This document shows, in pieces, positions 12,843-24,014 of a stretch of DNA of 64,000 nt. Origin of the DNA: Mariannaea sp. PMI_226. Taxonomy: Eukaryota > Ascomycota > Sordariomycetes > Hypocreales > Nectriaceae. Positions within the stretch are counted from its first letter, which is position 1. Each line of letters starts with the position of its first letter. The position numbers were made by a program, and so were the translations under genes. The stretch covers positions 186,001-250,000 of the forward strand of contig JANFOG010000018.1 of the NCBI GenBank assembly GCA_024336345.1, read 5' to 3'. The notes beneath the pieces are model-generated. The model searched no databases, had not been told where the DNA came from, and worked only from the letters and a program-made list of their open reading frames with translations.

Positions 12843-14567
12843 ATGGATTGGTTCACGAGAAATTCGTCTCCTCTCAGTCTGCTGTCAGCACTTGCTGACG
12901 CCAACGTGGCATACAAAGCCGCCATTGGTGTCGTTCTCTTGACATTGTTGATTCAAAAGTTCAAACCTGCCAAATCTAGGCCCTACAATCTCTTCCCAAC
13001 TTGGGCGTCAATCGAGATTGCCATCGCTACCTATGCGCTCCAAGGGGATGGACTTGGTCGACGAGTATTGTAAAGCTTCCCCCTATCCTTCCGCCACGAC
13101 CTCAAATACCGTCAAAAATATTCCAATTTCAATTAACAACCCTCTAGTTCTTCAATCCGACGTTATGGCGGTTCTTTGTATGGCGTCACGTCTAAACACC
13201 AAGTGCTCGCCCAGTATCCTGACTTGGACCGCATACTCTCTCAGTCATACCACCATCTCATTGCCGAGCCTGTTCAGTATACAATTATGACACGCGTCTT
13301 CGGGGATTGCGAGTCCCCGGACCTGCAGAGGAAGCTCCTAATATCACGGAAAGACCTCATGATTCCCCTTGAGCGACTTTTTCTGAATGAGGCTGCTGCG
13401 TCCGCTGCTATAGATAAGGCCTTTATCCATAGAGAAGCCGCGTCACTAGTTACTTTCTCATCCAATTATTCTGAGATGAAACGATGGGAACGATCAGCTG
13501 ATATCAAAGTCCTCGCACCAGCTCTCAACGGGAATCCCGGGGTGGCGGAAGCCAATCTCCAAAGCCTGACGAGAGATTTTGGCGCCTGCATGTCAATCCC
13601 CCTACTCTATGGCAAAGATTTTCTCGATAGATATCCACAACTGCTGGATGACTTCTGGAAGTTTGACAACGACATGTTCGCGATGCTAATGATTGGTGTT
13701 CCGACCTGGTTACCATTCAAGGCAATCAGAGAAGGAAGGGCTGCAAAAACCAGACTCCTCCGTGAGATGGAAGCTTTATATCGACGCATCGACCAATACC
13801 AACGCGGAGATCCCGTCGACTTCGGTGCTGATATGTCGGACCTTGGTACCCCTCCCTTGGAGAGAAATAAGATTTTCGTAAGGGATGACTGGTCATTTGA
13901 AGAGCGAGCAACGGCAGACTTTACGATTCTTTGGGCCCAAAATGCCAACACCCAACCGATGCTGTTCTGGTTCCTGGTCTACGTTTACTCGACCCCAGGT
14001 CTTCTTGATCGAATTCGCGAGGAGATCTCCTCATACGTAAACTTGTCTAAAAATTTCCCGCACGATATTCTCTCCATAGATATTCCAGCATTGTCGCGGA
14101 ACTGTCAACTCTTCAAGGCCTGCATCTTCGAAACGTATCGCATGGTGAACGAGCCGACCTCAGTTCGATATGTGGCAAAACCTATGACACTGACTGACGG
14201 CGATTTCGAGCACAAACTACAACCAGGTACATTCGTTTCCGTGCCTTATACTCTCGATAACTATGACCCTGCAATCTTCTCTGATCCGGAACAATTTACA
14301 CCCGAGAGATTTCTGGAGATGGATACCGAGTCAGGCAAGCCTGCGGCACGATACGGTAGGCTCAGGCCATGGGGTGTTGGCGCCGCAATGTGCAAAGGAC
14401 GCACATTTGCAGAGAAGGAGATTGTTACCGCTGGTGCAGCCATCATTAGCCTCTGGGATATCAACCCCGTGGGCAATGTTTGGGAATTGCCCCCCTCAAT
14501 GCCCGGCACAGGTGTGAAGAAGCCAGTAAAAGACATACGTGTGGCGATTTCACAAAGAAAGATGTGA
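12843..14567 (+). CDS. cytochrome P450 with disrupted 5' region (possible pseudogene)
   Basis: The catalytic part (open from about 13137, first ATG 13176, to 14567) is intact: I-helix ADFTILWAQNANT, ExxR in FETYRM, PERF as TPERFL, and the heme loop RPWGVGAAMCKGR with the Cys codon at 14391. The loop resembles fungal P450s related to the CYP7/CYP8 type, and the enzyme would be an ER-bound monooxygenase. The membrane anchor is a separate plus-strand exon from ATG 12843 (AAIGVVLLTLLIQKF, then SRPYNLFPTW) in the same frame. Between 13040 and 13176 there are two in-frame stops, and the expected protein appears in alternating frames (GMDLVDEYC in frame 2, FRHDLKYRQKY in frame 1, DVMAVL in frame 2). 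No GT..AG pair restores it without removing about 45 expected residues. This suggests frameshift decay or base-calling errors. Substrate unknown. Confidence 0.7.
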
Positions 14568-14840
14568 AACACGACTCCCAGATAGCTCATAGGCATCATG
14601 TCACAATATGTACCCGCGAATAGCTTCGACATCGCCAAGCTTCGAAAATTAAGATTCGGAAGAAAAGGGGAGAAATCCCTGCATTACTGTACTTGAATAG
14701 TGGCCAGGCTTCATTTTTTTAACTCTTTTTTCTTTTAATACGAAGGAAGGTGTTACACTGAAAATTCCCAGTAGTATTCCAAGCCGTAAGGTATAATTGA
14801 AACATGGCCTTTGGCGCTGTGGCCGCTCGTGGCAGATATT

Positions 14841-17011
14841 TCACCATATAAATGTATGATTGAATTCTGCCGGAGTAGCATCGCCCATCAAATCAGGAAA
14901 CGATGGGGTTTGCGAGTTGGGATAAGCCTGCTGTCCCAAAGAGTCGTCAAGTGTATCCCATTGATAAGTCTCGGGCTGGGGAGACAATAGTTCCGGCTCC
15001 GGCCAAGTCAGAGTGGCAACTGGGGACTCATCGTTGTGAACAATGGCAATATGTGCCTGGTTACCAAACTCGATCGCTGGTTCATCCAGTCCCATGAACG
15101 GGTATGACTGGACTGGCGCAACTGGGTCGAGAAGCGGCTGTAATCCAACACTCTCCGTACCCTGCAAATTCATTGCACCAATCTGATCGGCATCCATAGC
15201 GTACGCACGTTCAGTCGCCACCTGACTGATGCTATCAGTCAGGTTGTTCTGACGATAGTCGCTATGATGGGTGGCAAGACGTTGGGGTATGTCACGCCGG
15301 AACAACTTGATGATGCTCTTTTTCGTCTTTGGTACATCCTGTTCGGGAATGTTACCGTCAACTATTTTTGAGACCAGGCTCCGGCCTTGTGGAGAGTTGA
15401 TGTATTTGCGCGGGTTGCGCACTTGCGTTACCTCGGTGGCATCCAAATACGGTTCAGGAAATTGGCGTTCCTCTGGGAAAATCGCTTCATATATGCATTT
15501 CCATTTCTCTTCAGGGGTTGTGCCTCTTTTGGAGTACCTTGGCAGTTTTCGGACCATCTCTTCTGTAACAAATTTGATCGGTGTCCGAAATCGTCTACAG
15601 GTTTGATGCTTTTGTTGTTTGACATCTTCCTGGCGAAGCTGCCCATAACAGCGTTTACAGTAGGGAATGTACGGCTTATGGTGGACATTAATGAGGTGCT
15701 TCTTGACGTAACGGATCTGGGTCAATCTTGGCCAACATGTAGCGAAGGATTGCGGCCAACGCCGTTGAAACGGGCAAGCAAAGAGGCGTGGTGGCTCATG
15801 GGGCGCAGTGGTAGTCGACCCTGGTTGTGTATCGTGTGAGTCTTCGTCTTCGTCTTCGCTCTCTCCAGAACCACCTATGGCTTTGCCTTTGGACGACGCA
15901 TTTCGTTTCCTTGTTGATGTCCATTTCAGCGCCGTTTCTTTGCCCGTGGAGTGACTTGTATCATATATGTGCTGATTCTGTGCCGCTTTATTCCGTCTCC
16001 CGGACTTCTGCGATGTATACGACCTCATGAAGTCATCGAAAAGGATGTCAATCGCTTCTCGAATGAAACTATCTCGTGCAATGGAGGCCTGTACAGACAA
16101 TAGAGGTTCCCTATTATCGGTGTTCTCAGAAGCAGAGGAGGAAGCGGAGCTGGCACTGGTAATGGAACACGTTTCGGAAGCTATTTCCAAGTCCTGAGCC
16201 ACATCTCTCACATCTGGTCGCATTGAATCCAAATTCCTGGCTGAAATGCCAGCACCTACAAGGTCGGTATGTAGGAGAAGATTCTTATGCCCTTGATTTT
16301 GGTATGCTGTGGATGGGGAACCGAGATTGGTCACAGTGCGTGTTGTACGTGCCATTACGGAATGTAGACTGGGTTGAGACGCTTGATTATTTGTGTTTCT
16401 GACGATATCAAAGGGCTCGCCTCCAAAACAGAGGCGAGAATCACTCCACATGAATTCAGAGTGATAAGGCATGGAAGGCCGGGTGATTCCTCTCTGGAAC
16501 CGAAGTTCGCTCAGAATTTGGCGCACATCAGTTATCAGGTCCAACGAGAGCGACATGTCTACCGACGATGGGGGCACTGAGAATGACCTTCCTGTGCTTG
16601 ATAGGTCAACCTGGGATTCAGTCATTGGTGGCTGTACGCTTGGCATTTGCAAGGGAATATCGGGCTCCGCTAGTATGAATACTGGACTCGCGTTGAGCAC
16701 GTTGGGGGTTTCGATGATGGTTCCCGAGTACATTTCGTACATAGAAGCAGCGGATGCCTCATATCCAACATCATCGCGCCCCGCACCCATGTGCAGGAGT
16801 AAAGCTTCGTGAGTTGTTCCGCCTTCGTCTAGTATCTTGAGATCAGATCAATGGAGTTTGTTAGCCTTTTACTAGATTCTAGGGACATATCATCACGAGA
16901 AATATCAAGGACATGACATCACCTCACCCTGAGAGAAGGTTTCTTGTGAGCCTCAGTGTTAGCTGGGCTGGTGGTTCTAGGAACCAGAGTGTGTTGGTTA
17001 GATGCTGACAT
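14841..17011 (-). CDS. fungal protein with atypical C2H2-like Cys/His finger, probable nuclear factor
   Basis: Exons 17011-16928 and 16835-14841 (intron 92 nt; the second AG gives the right phase) give 692 residues. After a disordered Ser/Pro/Thr-rich first half, including an acidic run (SEDEDEDSHD), residues about 380-450 hold the pattern F-A-C-P-F-Q-R, a Cys about ten residues later, then RYVKKHLINVHHKP, YCKRCYGQL and HQTCRRF. This is the modified zinc-binding block common in many Pezizomycotina proteins of unknown role, often near other accessory genes. It is followed by EEKWKCIYEAIFPEE, also typical of these proteins, in a family-conserved stretch. The C-terminal 130 residues are acidic and Gln/Pro-rich, like an activation region. 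A DNA- or RNA-binding role is inferred from the finger only. Confidence 0.82.
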
Positions 17012-18447
17012 TCTGGTCGTTGATGAGGATGAAGCTCTGAGCGGTAGTACAAGAGGGGAGGGGGACAGACAGACCCTAGCTGTAATGGCAGCAAAGGAAG
17101 AAGAATAAGGCTGGAATAGGACCGGGAGATACAGGGCAGAGAGTCTTATTCTCAAAAGAATTGAGTGAGTTTGCTGGATTAGGAGACGGAACTGCTCTCT
17201 CTTAAATACTTTCTTGTCGCGAAACGCACATCCCGATTAGATGGTCCGCTGAGCGGACCATCTAATCCAGCCTAGCTCATGGTCTTCTGGCAAAACGCAC
17301 ACAGTCTGGCGAAACGCACAGTCGGTTCGATTCCAACGACACGCTCCTTCACTCGAATGAAGTGCTTGGATTGGTGCCACCTCCGTGGAGGGTGGGTCCA
17401 CGGCGCGTTTTGATGCATTTGTCCTGCAGAAAGGCTTACAAGTAGATTTTCAGTGCAAGGATTCGCATTTCTCAGAAATGAGAATTCTGCAGACTGTATT
17501 CCATGCAATGTGATCGAAAACAGGTTAGGACAAGACCATGTTGGTTTCAATGCCAGAGGACTACGGGCCATTCAGTGCTCCTGTCAGTCTCACTGGTGGG
17601 ACCTAGGCTGCTAGGTAAGGTTAGGTAGGTAAGGTACATATTACCTTGGAGTACTAACAATATTTATTAAGGTACCATATGAATGGCTAGGTGATCTTCT
17701 TCTGTTCTGTTGCCCTTGCTAACAAAATAGACTACCTTCCCCTACCTACAGTACTCAGTACCTACTTATCCAATAGATGGCTGGCGAGAGCCAGAGCCCT
17801 ACGTAGGTAGTGTAGGTAGGTCCCTATATGTGGTCTAAATGCCCATTCTGGCAACAGGAGCAGCCAGAGACGATGGGTAAATGGCAGCAAAGCTGACCTG
17901 TCGCGATTAACGAAAACCATTGTATTGTCCAGTATCACAATTCGGGGCGGCCAAGCTATCGTGAAAAAAAAATTCGTGGCGTTCTTGATGTACTGCGCGT
18001 ACGTCTGTCTGCATGCACGCACCTGCGCCAAAATGCGTGAGTCAGGAGAGTCGGTCCTCCCCTTGGATTGCGCGAAGCGAAAAAGGGCCTGGGCCTGTGC
18101 TGACCATGGTACAATTCTGTATATTCATGTGTGACAGACGTCTTATGATCCATGCATAAAGATTCAATTCATTCAACGGTCCTATGTATGGGTGTAACCG
18201 AAGAACAAAAATTAATTATATAGTTGCTCTGCGATGTTGATGACCCCTCCCCCCCTCCATCCCTCCGCTTGTATGCCATTCAAGCAAGGTACCTTTCCTT
18301 TTAACATCTGCCCTGCTGCAACCGTAATCGTTCATCCTCCTCATCTTTGACTTGCGCAGAGATGACAAGGCAAGCCATTCCTCCAGGCAAATGCTGCTCT
18401 TTCACCTTCAGGTGGCCATAAAAATAAAACCATTACCCAAGAAAGCT
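17012..18447. other. intergenic, with palindrome and TAGG-rich tracts
   Basis: Apart from the palindrome near 17250, this segment shows dispersed tagg/taggtagg tracts (17600-17830) and no supportable ORF. It carries the promoter of the finger protein and the 3' flank of the small membrane protein. Confidence 0.5.
17173..17271. repeat. nested inverted repeats with perfect 16-bp palindrome
   Basis: A perfect 16-bp inverted repeat around a single G occupies 17235-17267 (arms start GATTAGATGG). It sits inside an outer 10-bp inverted repeat (17173-17182 GCTGGATTAG and 17262-17271). Three near-copies of cgAAACGCACA lie at about 17219-17230, 17289-17301 and 17308-17320. It is 160 bp upstream of the finger-protein start. 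It could be a footprint of a small transposon, a factor-binding site or a hairpin. Confidence 0.75.
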
Positions 18448-18801
18448 TTACAAAAACCCAACCACAGCCGTCGCACCAGCCCAAATCGCTTGGACTAGAT
18501 CCCACCGATACGTCAAGCCGCTCACTACGCGCTGAACGGTCAAGCCACTGAGAGTAGCAGCCACAAAACAGGTAGCGATTGCACGCGACATTCCCGGGCG
18601 CAACATGGCCGTGGCAATGATGAAGTCGAAGACGGGAATGATGCGCGCTTCCGTGGAGTCGTCGTCGGGCCTGCGCTCATTTTGATAGCTGTAGAAAGCT
18701 GCCGTCGAGGTGGCGCCGTGTGTGAATCGAGAAGCGCTGCCGTAATAGAGGAGCAAGGCAAGTGAGATGGGGAGGCATCTTTTGAGTGTTGAAAGAACCA
18801 T
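18448..18801 (-). CDS. small integral membrane protein, unknown function
   Basis: 117 residues, single exon, from the only in-frame ATG (MVLSTLKRCLPIS); upstream only TTG is available. Three to four hydrophobic segments are visible: residues about 8-20 (LALLLYYGSAS), 50-65 (VFDFIIATAMLRPG), 70-88 (ATCFVAATLSGLTV) and 100-117 (AIWAGATAVVGFL). A polar loop (ERRPDDDSTEAR) lies between the first two. The composition resembles small fungal DoxX-like or hypothetical membrane proteins, but I cannot name the family. It diverges from the hydrolase at 19449 across a 647-bp shared upstream region with long T tracts. Confidence 0.65.
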   Translation of the reverse strand: MVLSTLKRCLPISLALLLYYGSASRFTHGATSTAAFYSYQNERRPDDDSTEARIIPVFDFIIATAMLRPGMSRAIATCFVAATLSGLTVQRVVSGLTYRWDLVQAIWAGATAVVGFL

Positions 18802-18990
18802 GCTGCGAGCCTTTCGTGTTATCAATTCTTTTTCCCTTTTTTTTTTGTCTTTTTTTTCTTCTTTTTTTTCCCCCTTTCTTTTTAGTGGTGATGTGAGCTG
18901 GGCCTTGAGGGTGTTTTAAACTAATATGAGGTCAACTACTCTGCATGCATGCGGGGAAACAAACTGGTGCGTTTGGGTGATGCGAGAGTC

Positions 18991-18998
18991 TTTATATA
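18991..18998 (-). promoter_or_regulatory. TATA box of the small membrane protein gene
   Basis: TATATAAA on the minus strand, 190 bp upstream of the ATG at 18801, within the shared divergent promoter region 18802-19448. That region also contains pyrimidine tracts at 18832-18882. Confidence 0.4.
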
Positions 18999-19448
18999 AG
19001 CGGACAGCTTAGCCTGTAAATAATTTCTGATGCTACTGAGTGTTCAGAGGTGCAGGGCCAGTCTGGGGCTGAGTCAGAGAGGATGCAGCATGTGTGCGGG
19101 CGAATTTGCAACACAAAGACACCATCACGTAAGAGAGAAAAATCAACCCTGTAACTGCCATGCTTTGTTCACACGACATTCAATTATCAACTCAATAACT
19201 CATGTCCGATAGTTGATTGAGTGCGAATAAAAGATATTTAGGATGTGCCTTGTCCCTGGGACCACCTCCCCTCCCCCACCTGGCCAGTTCTGAATTATTT
19301 TTGCTGTGCCGTCCTCGTCATCCCCTGCCTCGCCTAGTATATGGTTTAAATCCATGCTAATCCCCGCTTCCCCCCAACCTCGACATCGACAACTACATAG
19401 TAAGAGATTCACAGGCCTTGCGTATATGACTGCATTGCCTCTCCAGCC

Positions 19449-21326
19449 ATGAAGCTTCTTGCCCTCCCATGCCTGGTGTCTCTTGGGGCAGTAGCGGCAA
19501 ATGTCTCCGCCTTTGACTGGTCTGTCGTCGAGCCATCAGCCACTCTCAACTACACGAGCTGCTACAACGGCCACAAGTGTGCAAAGCTGCTCGTGCCACT
19601 GGACTGGCTCAATCCAACCACCAACACAGCACGTGTCTCTCTAGCCATAGTCGCCCGCCCCGCTGTGGTACCTGAGACAGACGAGCGCTTCGGCGGCACC
19701 ATCATCGTCAACCCCGGTGGGCCCAGCGGTTCCGGTGTCAGCTTCCTCTTGGGCTGGGGCGCTCTCCTCCAGCGCGAGGCGGATAGTGAGGAGAGTAAAC
19801 ATGAGATCTTATCTTTTGACCCAAGGGGGGTGGGGCTCACGGAGCCAAAGGCAGACTGTTACGGGGACGAGTTTGCTCGCGGAGCCTTCGTCTTGGAGGA
19901 CCGCGCCATGGGAGCTCCGGACTCTGGTATTGATATGGTGAGAAGCAGGTTGGCGCGGGCGAATGCTTTCGGACAGTTATGTAAGGCCGGGCAAGACACA
20001 GAGGAACACATCTACGCCTTCATGTCGACCAGCAGTGTGGCTCGAGACATGGTCGCGGTGGTGGATGAGTTAGACAAGCTGCACAAAGAGACTATCGCCG
20101 CCAGCGACCAAGCCAGCGACGAGCTTGAGCGGCAACGTCTGGAGCTGCGTTCGTCAGAGCCGGCCAGAGATGAGACCCCACGACTTCAATACTGGGGCTT
20201 TTCTTACGGGACTGTGCTAGGCAATTACTTTGCATCCATGTTCCCCGGTCGAGTTGGGCGAATGATCTTGGAGGGTGTTGAGGATCCCTACGACTACAAT
20301 AACGCCGTGAGTAAACTAAACTCCAATCGAGTCCCTGTAAATAGGGCCATGCGGGAAATTATTAACGTGAAAACTCGATAGACGTGGGCTCTCAACTTGG
20401 TCGACACGCAAAAGGCCCTCGACCATTTCTGGGAGACATGCTACAAAGGTGGCGAGCGCTGCGCTTTGTATAAGTCGACGGATACATCATCTGATGACGT
20501 GCGCAGTCGAGTAAGAGCTTTTCTCGACAGCCTCGACGAGTCTCCAGCACCATATCTCTCCTCCAAGACAGTCGTCTCCATTACCAAAGTCGATGTCCTC
20601 AACACCATCTTCCACGCGCTGTATGAACCGTACTTTATGTTTGCTCAGCTTGCAGTAGTGTTGGACGAGGCTATGAATGGCAATTTCACGGCGTTATACC
20701 AAGGGATCAACCTACCTACCATGGCGAACAGTTGCGACCTCCAAGGGTCCCATGAGTACACATGGAACAGTGATGCGCAAAGCGCAATTGCTTGCGGAGA
20801 TGGCGCACCCCAGACCGCCATGACAGCAGATGGCTTTCTCGATTACATTAACCGTCTCAAATCCGACTCTCCTGACTTTGGGCCGCAATGGTCTTCCATC
20901 CGGTTGTCGTGCACAGGATGGCCATTTCGTCCTGCATACCATTTCTCCGGGCCGTGGACTACCCCAAAAGCGGATCCCAGCCTCGTACAAGGCAAGCCAG
21001 CCGCACCGATACTGTTTGTATCGAGCCTGATCGACCCTGTGACGCCGCTCGCAAACGCATACGAAGCCGCCAAATGGCATCCGGGTTCAATAGTGTTGAT
21101 GCAAGACAATGTTGGCCACGGGGCATCTTTAACGCCTGGTAAATGCCGGACGCAGCACATCCAGAAGTATTTTGCGACTGGTGAGCTGCCAGAGGCAGAT
21201 GTTAATTGCAAAGCAGACTGTGAGCCATTTCAGGATTGCTCATCATTTGATGCCGCAGCATTGGCTGAAGACCGAGAGCATTTGGACATATGGAGAAGAC
21301 GCGCGCCTCTAAGCATGTTTGCGTGA
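19449..21326 (+). CDS. secreted alpha/beta hydrolase, tripeptidyl-aminopeptidase-like (TAP-like C-terminus)
   Basis: Exons 19449-20306 and 20382-21326 (intron 75 nt, GTGAGT..ATAG) give 600 residues. An N-terminal signal peptide (MKLLALPCLVSLGAVAANVSA) predicts secretion. The oxyanion-hole stretch is VNPGGPSGSG (about residue 90) and the nucleophile elbow is GFSYGTVLG with Ser at about 252. The probable acid is in SSLIDPVTPL (about 502) and the probable His in NVGHGASLTPGKC (about 533). This is the layout of the Streptomyces SlpD/TAP-type hydrolases (alpha/beta hydrolase followed by a TAP-like domain), which remove N-terminal tripeptides. Fungal members are annotated as proteinases or esterases, so the exact substrate is open. 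Several Cys pairs fit an extracellular enzyme. Confidence 0.92.
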
Positions 21327-21690
21327 TGCGTTGTATATAAAACGCCCAAAAGGTCTCATACAGTTTCCGGGGATATCTGATCATTAAACATGGCATGGAA
21401 ACTCGTGTGGCATCGTAGAAGAAAAATAAATATGGCGCCTGTGAAAGATGATCCAGAGCCTGACTGCGGCCGCCACAGTTTGTCAAACATAGGATTTTCT
21501 CAGCAATTTGTACAGCCTTACATATTCATGTAAATGACTTTATGTCGCATTCAAATATATAACAAACTAACAAGCATCTATATCTATAAGCCTTAATTCC
21601 CAATATGCTTTCCAAACTCGCCGAATTCTATTACTTCACTTTAGGCACCTCCCGACGCATCGTTAATTCGTCCAATTCCACACTGGCCAG
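21327..21690. other. convergent 3' intergenic region
   Basis: Holds the 3' ends of the hydrolase (plus) and the unknown protein ending at 21691 (minus). It is AT-rich in 21520-21600. No gene seen. Confidence 0.6.
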
Positions 21691-23310
21691 TTACAGCCTG
21701 CCAAGAATACTTGACAAATTGAAGCCTTGCCTCCGCCGTGTCTCAATCTCAGCCATTGCCTCAGCAAGCTCATCATCCGTTGGCATATTGACAATCATCA
21801 AGTACAGTACGTTCTAAATACTCAGTTAGTATCCGTTGGTGGCTGAAATACGAGTCAACATTTGGGTGATTCTTACATTCTTAAGAGCTTTCTTGATTAA
21901 ACCTCCTGGACTAGGTAGACCAAGCAAGCCGGTGTCGGTTTGTCTGCTTGATACCGGGGGAGCATGTTGCAGGTTTGAACTTCCACCATATGGAGCTGGC
22001 GGATTTCCGCCGTACGGAGCTGGAGAACTTCCACCGTATGGGGCCGGTGGGTTTGAGAAAAACCCTGCTCTGGAGCTCACTACTTGGTCTCTGGGGTTGC
22101 TGCCTGGCTGATACATGGGAGGAGGCTTGATGAGACCTCCTGTGATGAGGGATCGGAATGATCCGCTCGCAGCAGGGTGATTGGGATCGGCGTAGCGTGA
22201 TGTGAAAGTAGGTTGAGGACCTTGAGCCAATACACTGTCGGGATGCTTACCAGCAAACTTTGCTCTGGCTCTCTTGTCGAAGTATTCGTCGACGTACTTC
22301 TTCTTCTTGCCAAGCTTTTCCTTCGTGGAACTGCCTTCTGACTGTGAATCGTCGCTGACAACATCTGACATGGGAAAGACGAGAGGAGCTGCCTCTGGGA
22401 AGTCCATCTCATTCAGTGTAGTGCCGCTCGAAACCTTCAACTTGTTCCCGATCTTATCAATACCGGAAGGATTTAATCGTGAGGCAATAGTAGAATGCAG
22501 CGGTACGTCTTGTTTGACCTCTACGGCATTGGGATCGTAAGCCATGACCAAGCAAAAGAGGCCGCGAGGATGAAAGATTTCTGCATTGGCTTTGTCTAAG
22601 AATGAGTTTGCGCGCGATCTGCTTTGCACGTCCTCTGCAACCATGCATGAAGCCTGGATGGCCAGGCCAACGAGCATTGGGAAGTGAGGGATGAAGGTCA
22701 ATCCAAAACTGGCAAGGTTGACTGCATTAATCCACGGGGACGCCTGGCTGGACCGATGGAATGTCTCTAGAAAGTCGAGAAACATGTCTTGGGAGATGGC
22801 GCAATCATTGAGAACAGGAGCATATGCTCGCACAAAGCCACGGGTTCGAGTCTTGGGTCGTCTCTGGGGGAGAATCACAGGCAGAGACAAGCTGTACCGC
22901 GGTTTACTTGAAGGAGGGGGGTATTGGACGAGGAAGGCCTGGATATTATCATATCCTTGCTGCGTCGATGATTTGCGGCCATCTCCATGAGGTTCTTGGT
23001 ACTGAGTTTGATTTTCGTCAAGCTCCCAGAGAGCCTCTTCCGAGGTGGCAGACAATTCTGTAACCTCTGGCGACTTCTTCATATCTTGGGTCTCAACATT
23101 GCTGGAGCTCAGGCTGTAACTAGGCGGACTATAACTGGGCGGGCTGTAGCTAGGCGGGCTGCAGTCAATCGGAATGGATTTTGAGGTTTCGTTGGCAGCC
23201 ATCCTTTTACGAGCCTTGTAAGTTGAAATGCTCTCGGAGGCAAGACCAATGCCACCTGCGATACCCTTTACGATGTATCGCTTGAGGGGATCAAGGCCTT
23301 CACCAGACAT
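21691..23310 (-). CDS. conserved fungal protein with hydrophobic core and Pro/Tyr repeats, unknown function
   Basis: Exons 23310-21877 and 21813-21691 give 518 residues. The first exon alone would end in chance residues. A 63-nt intron (GTAAGA, branch ACTAAC, TTTAG) joins LIKKALKN to NVLYLMIVNMPTDDE, a natural continuation that runs to ILGRL. Residues about 48-66 repeat SPPSY three times. A conserved middle block (RGFVRAYAPVLNDC, then FLDFLETFHRSSQASPWINAVN, then a hydrophobic run ending in VGLAIQASCMV and PRGLFCLVM) matches a widespread fungal family without known role. The C-terminal third has a Lys-rich segment and three PAPYGG units. The hydrophobic run may be membrane-associated. A TATA box lies 138 bp upstream of the start. 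Confidence 0.85.
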
Positions 23311-23447
23311 GTTGGGTAGAGTGTGTCAAATAGGATTGAAAAAGAGATTATGCTGTAGGCTGATAATAGTTGCTGTTGCTGTTGCTGTTGCTGTGAGTGA
23401 GTAAGTAAATGGTTTGAAGCAGAGCAGTAGCAGCGAGGATGCATCAG

Positions 23448-23455
23448 TTTATATA
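23448..23455 (-). promoter_or_regulatory. TATA box of the Pro/Tyr repeat protein gene
   Basis: TATATAAA on the minus strand, 138 bp upstream of the ATG at 23310. A (TTGCTG)n microsatellite at about 23370-23392 lies between it and the start. The 704-bp region to 24014 is shared with the divergent Zn2Cys6 gene. Confidence 0.45.
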
Positions 23456-24014
23456 GATAATTTCATTTGACATTTTTCTCTTTTTAATTCTAGCTATTGT
23501 AGGAAGATCATGATGTATGGCAGAATGTCTCAAGAACGAGCATGAACGAGAACGATAGCGACAGTTGAGCCATTTGGCCGGCCCCAACTTTAGCGTAGTC
23601 GTTCAGCCCTGTCTCCGTCCTCCCCAAGAAACAAAAAAAAAAGAAGAAACAAAGGGAAAAAAGGTTGTACTCGTTTAAACCGGCTGAGATCTGCACAATA
23701 AACGAGAACGACGAGTGGAGACGACCAATCAGCATTGAGCAATCGATACGAGTTCACTCCGCCGGATTTGGGGGCGGGATGGTCGATCGGGTAAGACGGC
23801 GCTTTCACTGCCACGGCATAGCATAGCTTCAAGTTGTTGCCAACCGATTGTCTAGGTGTCCCCAAAGGCCTCCAATGCGACAGCAGCATCGCGGATGACA
23901 TAATAAAGGCGCCCATTTCTATCCACTTTGCCAATACTCCAGTGTGCATGTTGCAGGCGGGGACGTTTCGACCGGCTGGGCATCGCGTCAGTATCGTGAG
24001 ATGGAGGCTAGGCT

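Noticed and set aside
13007..13147. Intron that would rejoin the P450 frame
   Set aside because: Phase fits, but it would delete about 45 residues that related P450s keep and whose traces are visible in the DNA.
17324..17334. B-box-like ggttcgattcc suggesting a tRNA gene
   Set aside because: No matching acceptor stem, anticodon arm or A box can be folded around it on either strand.
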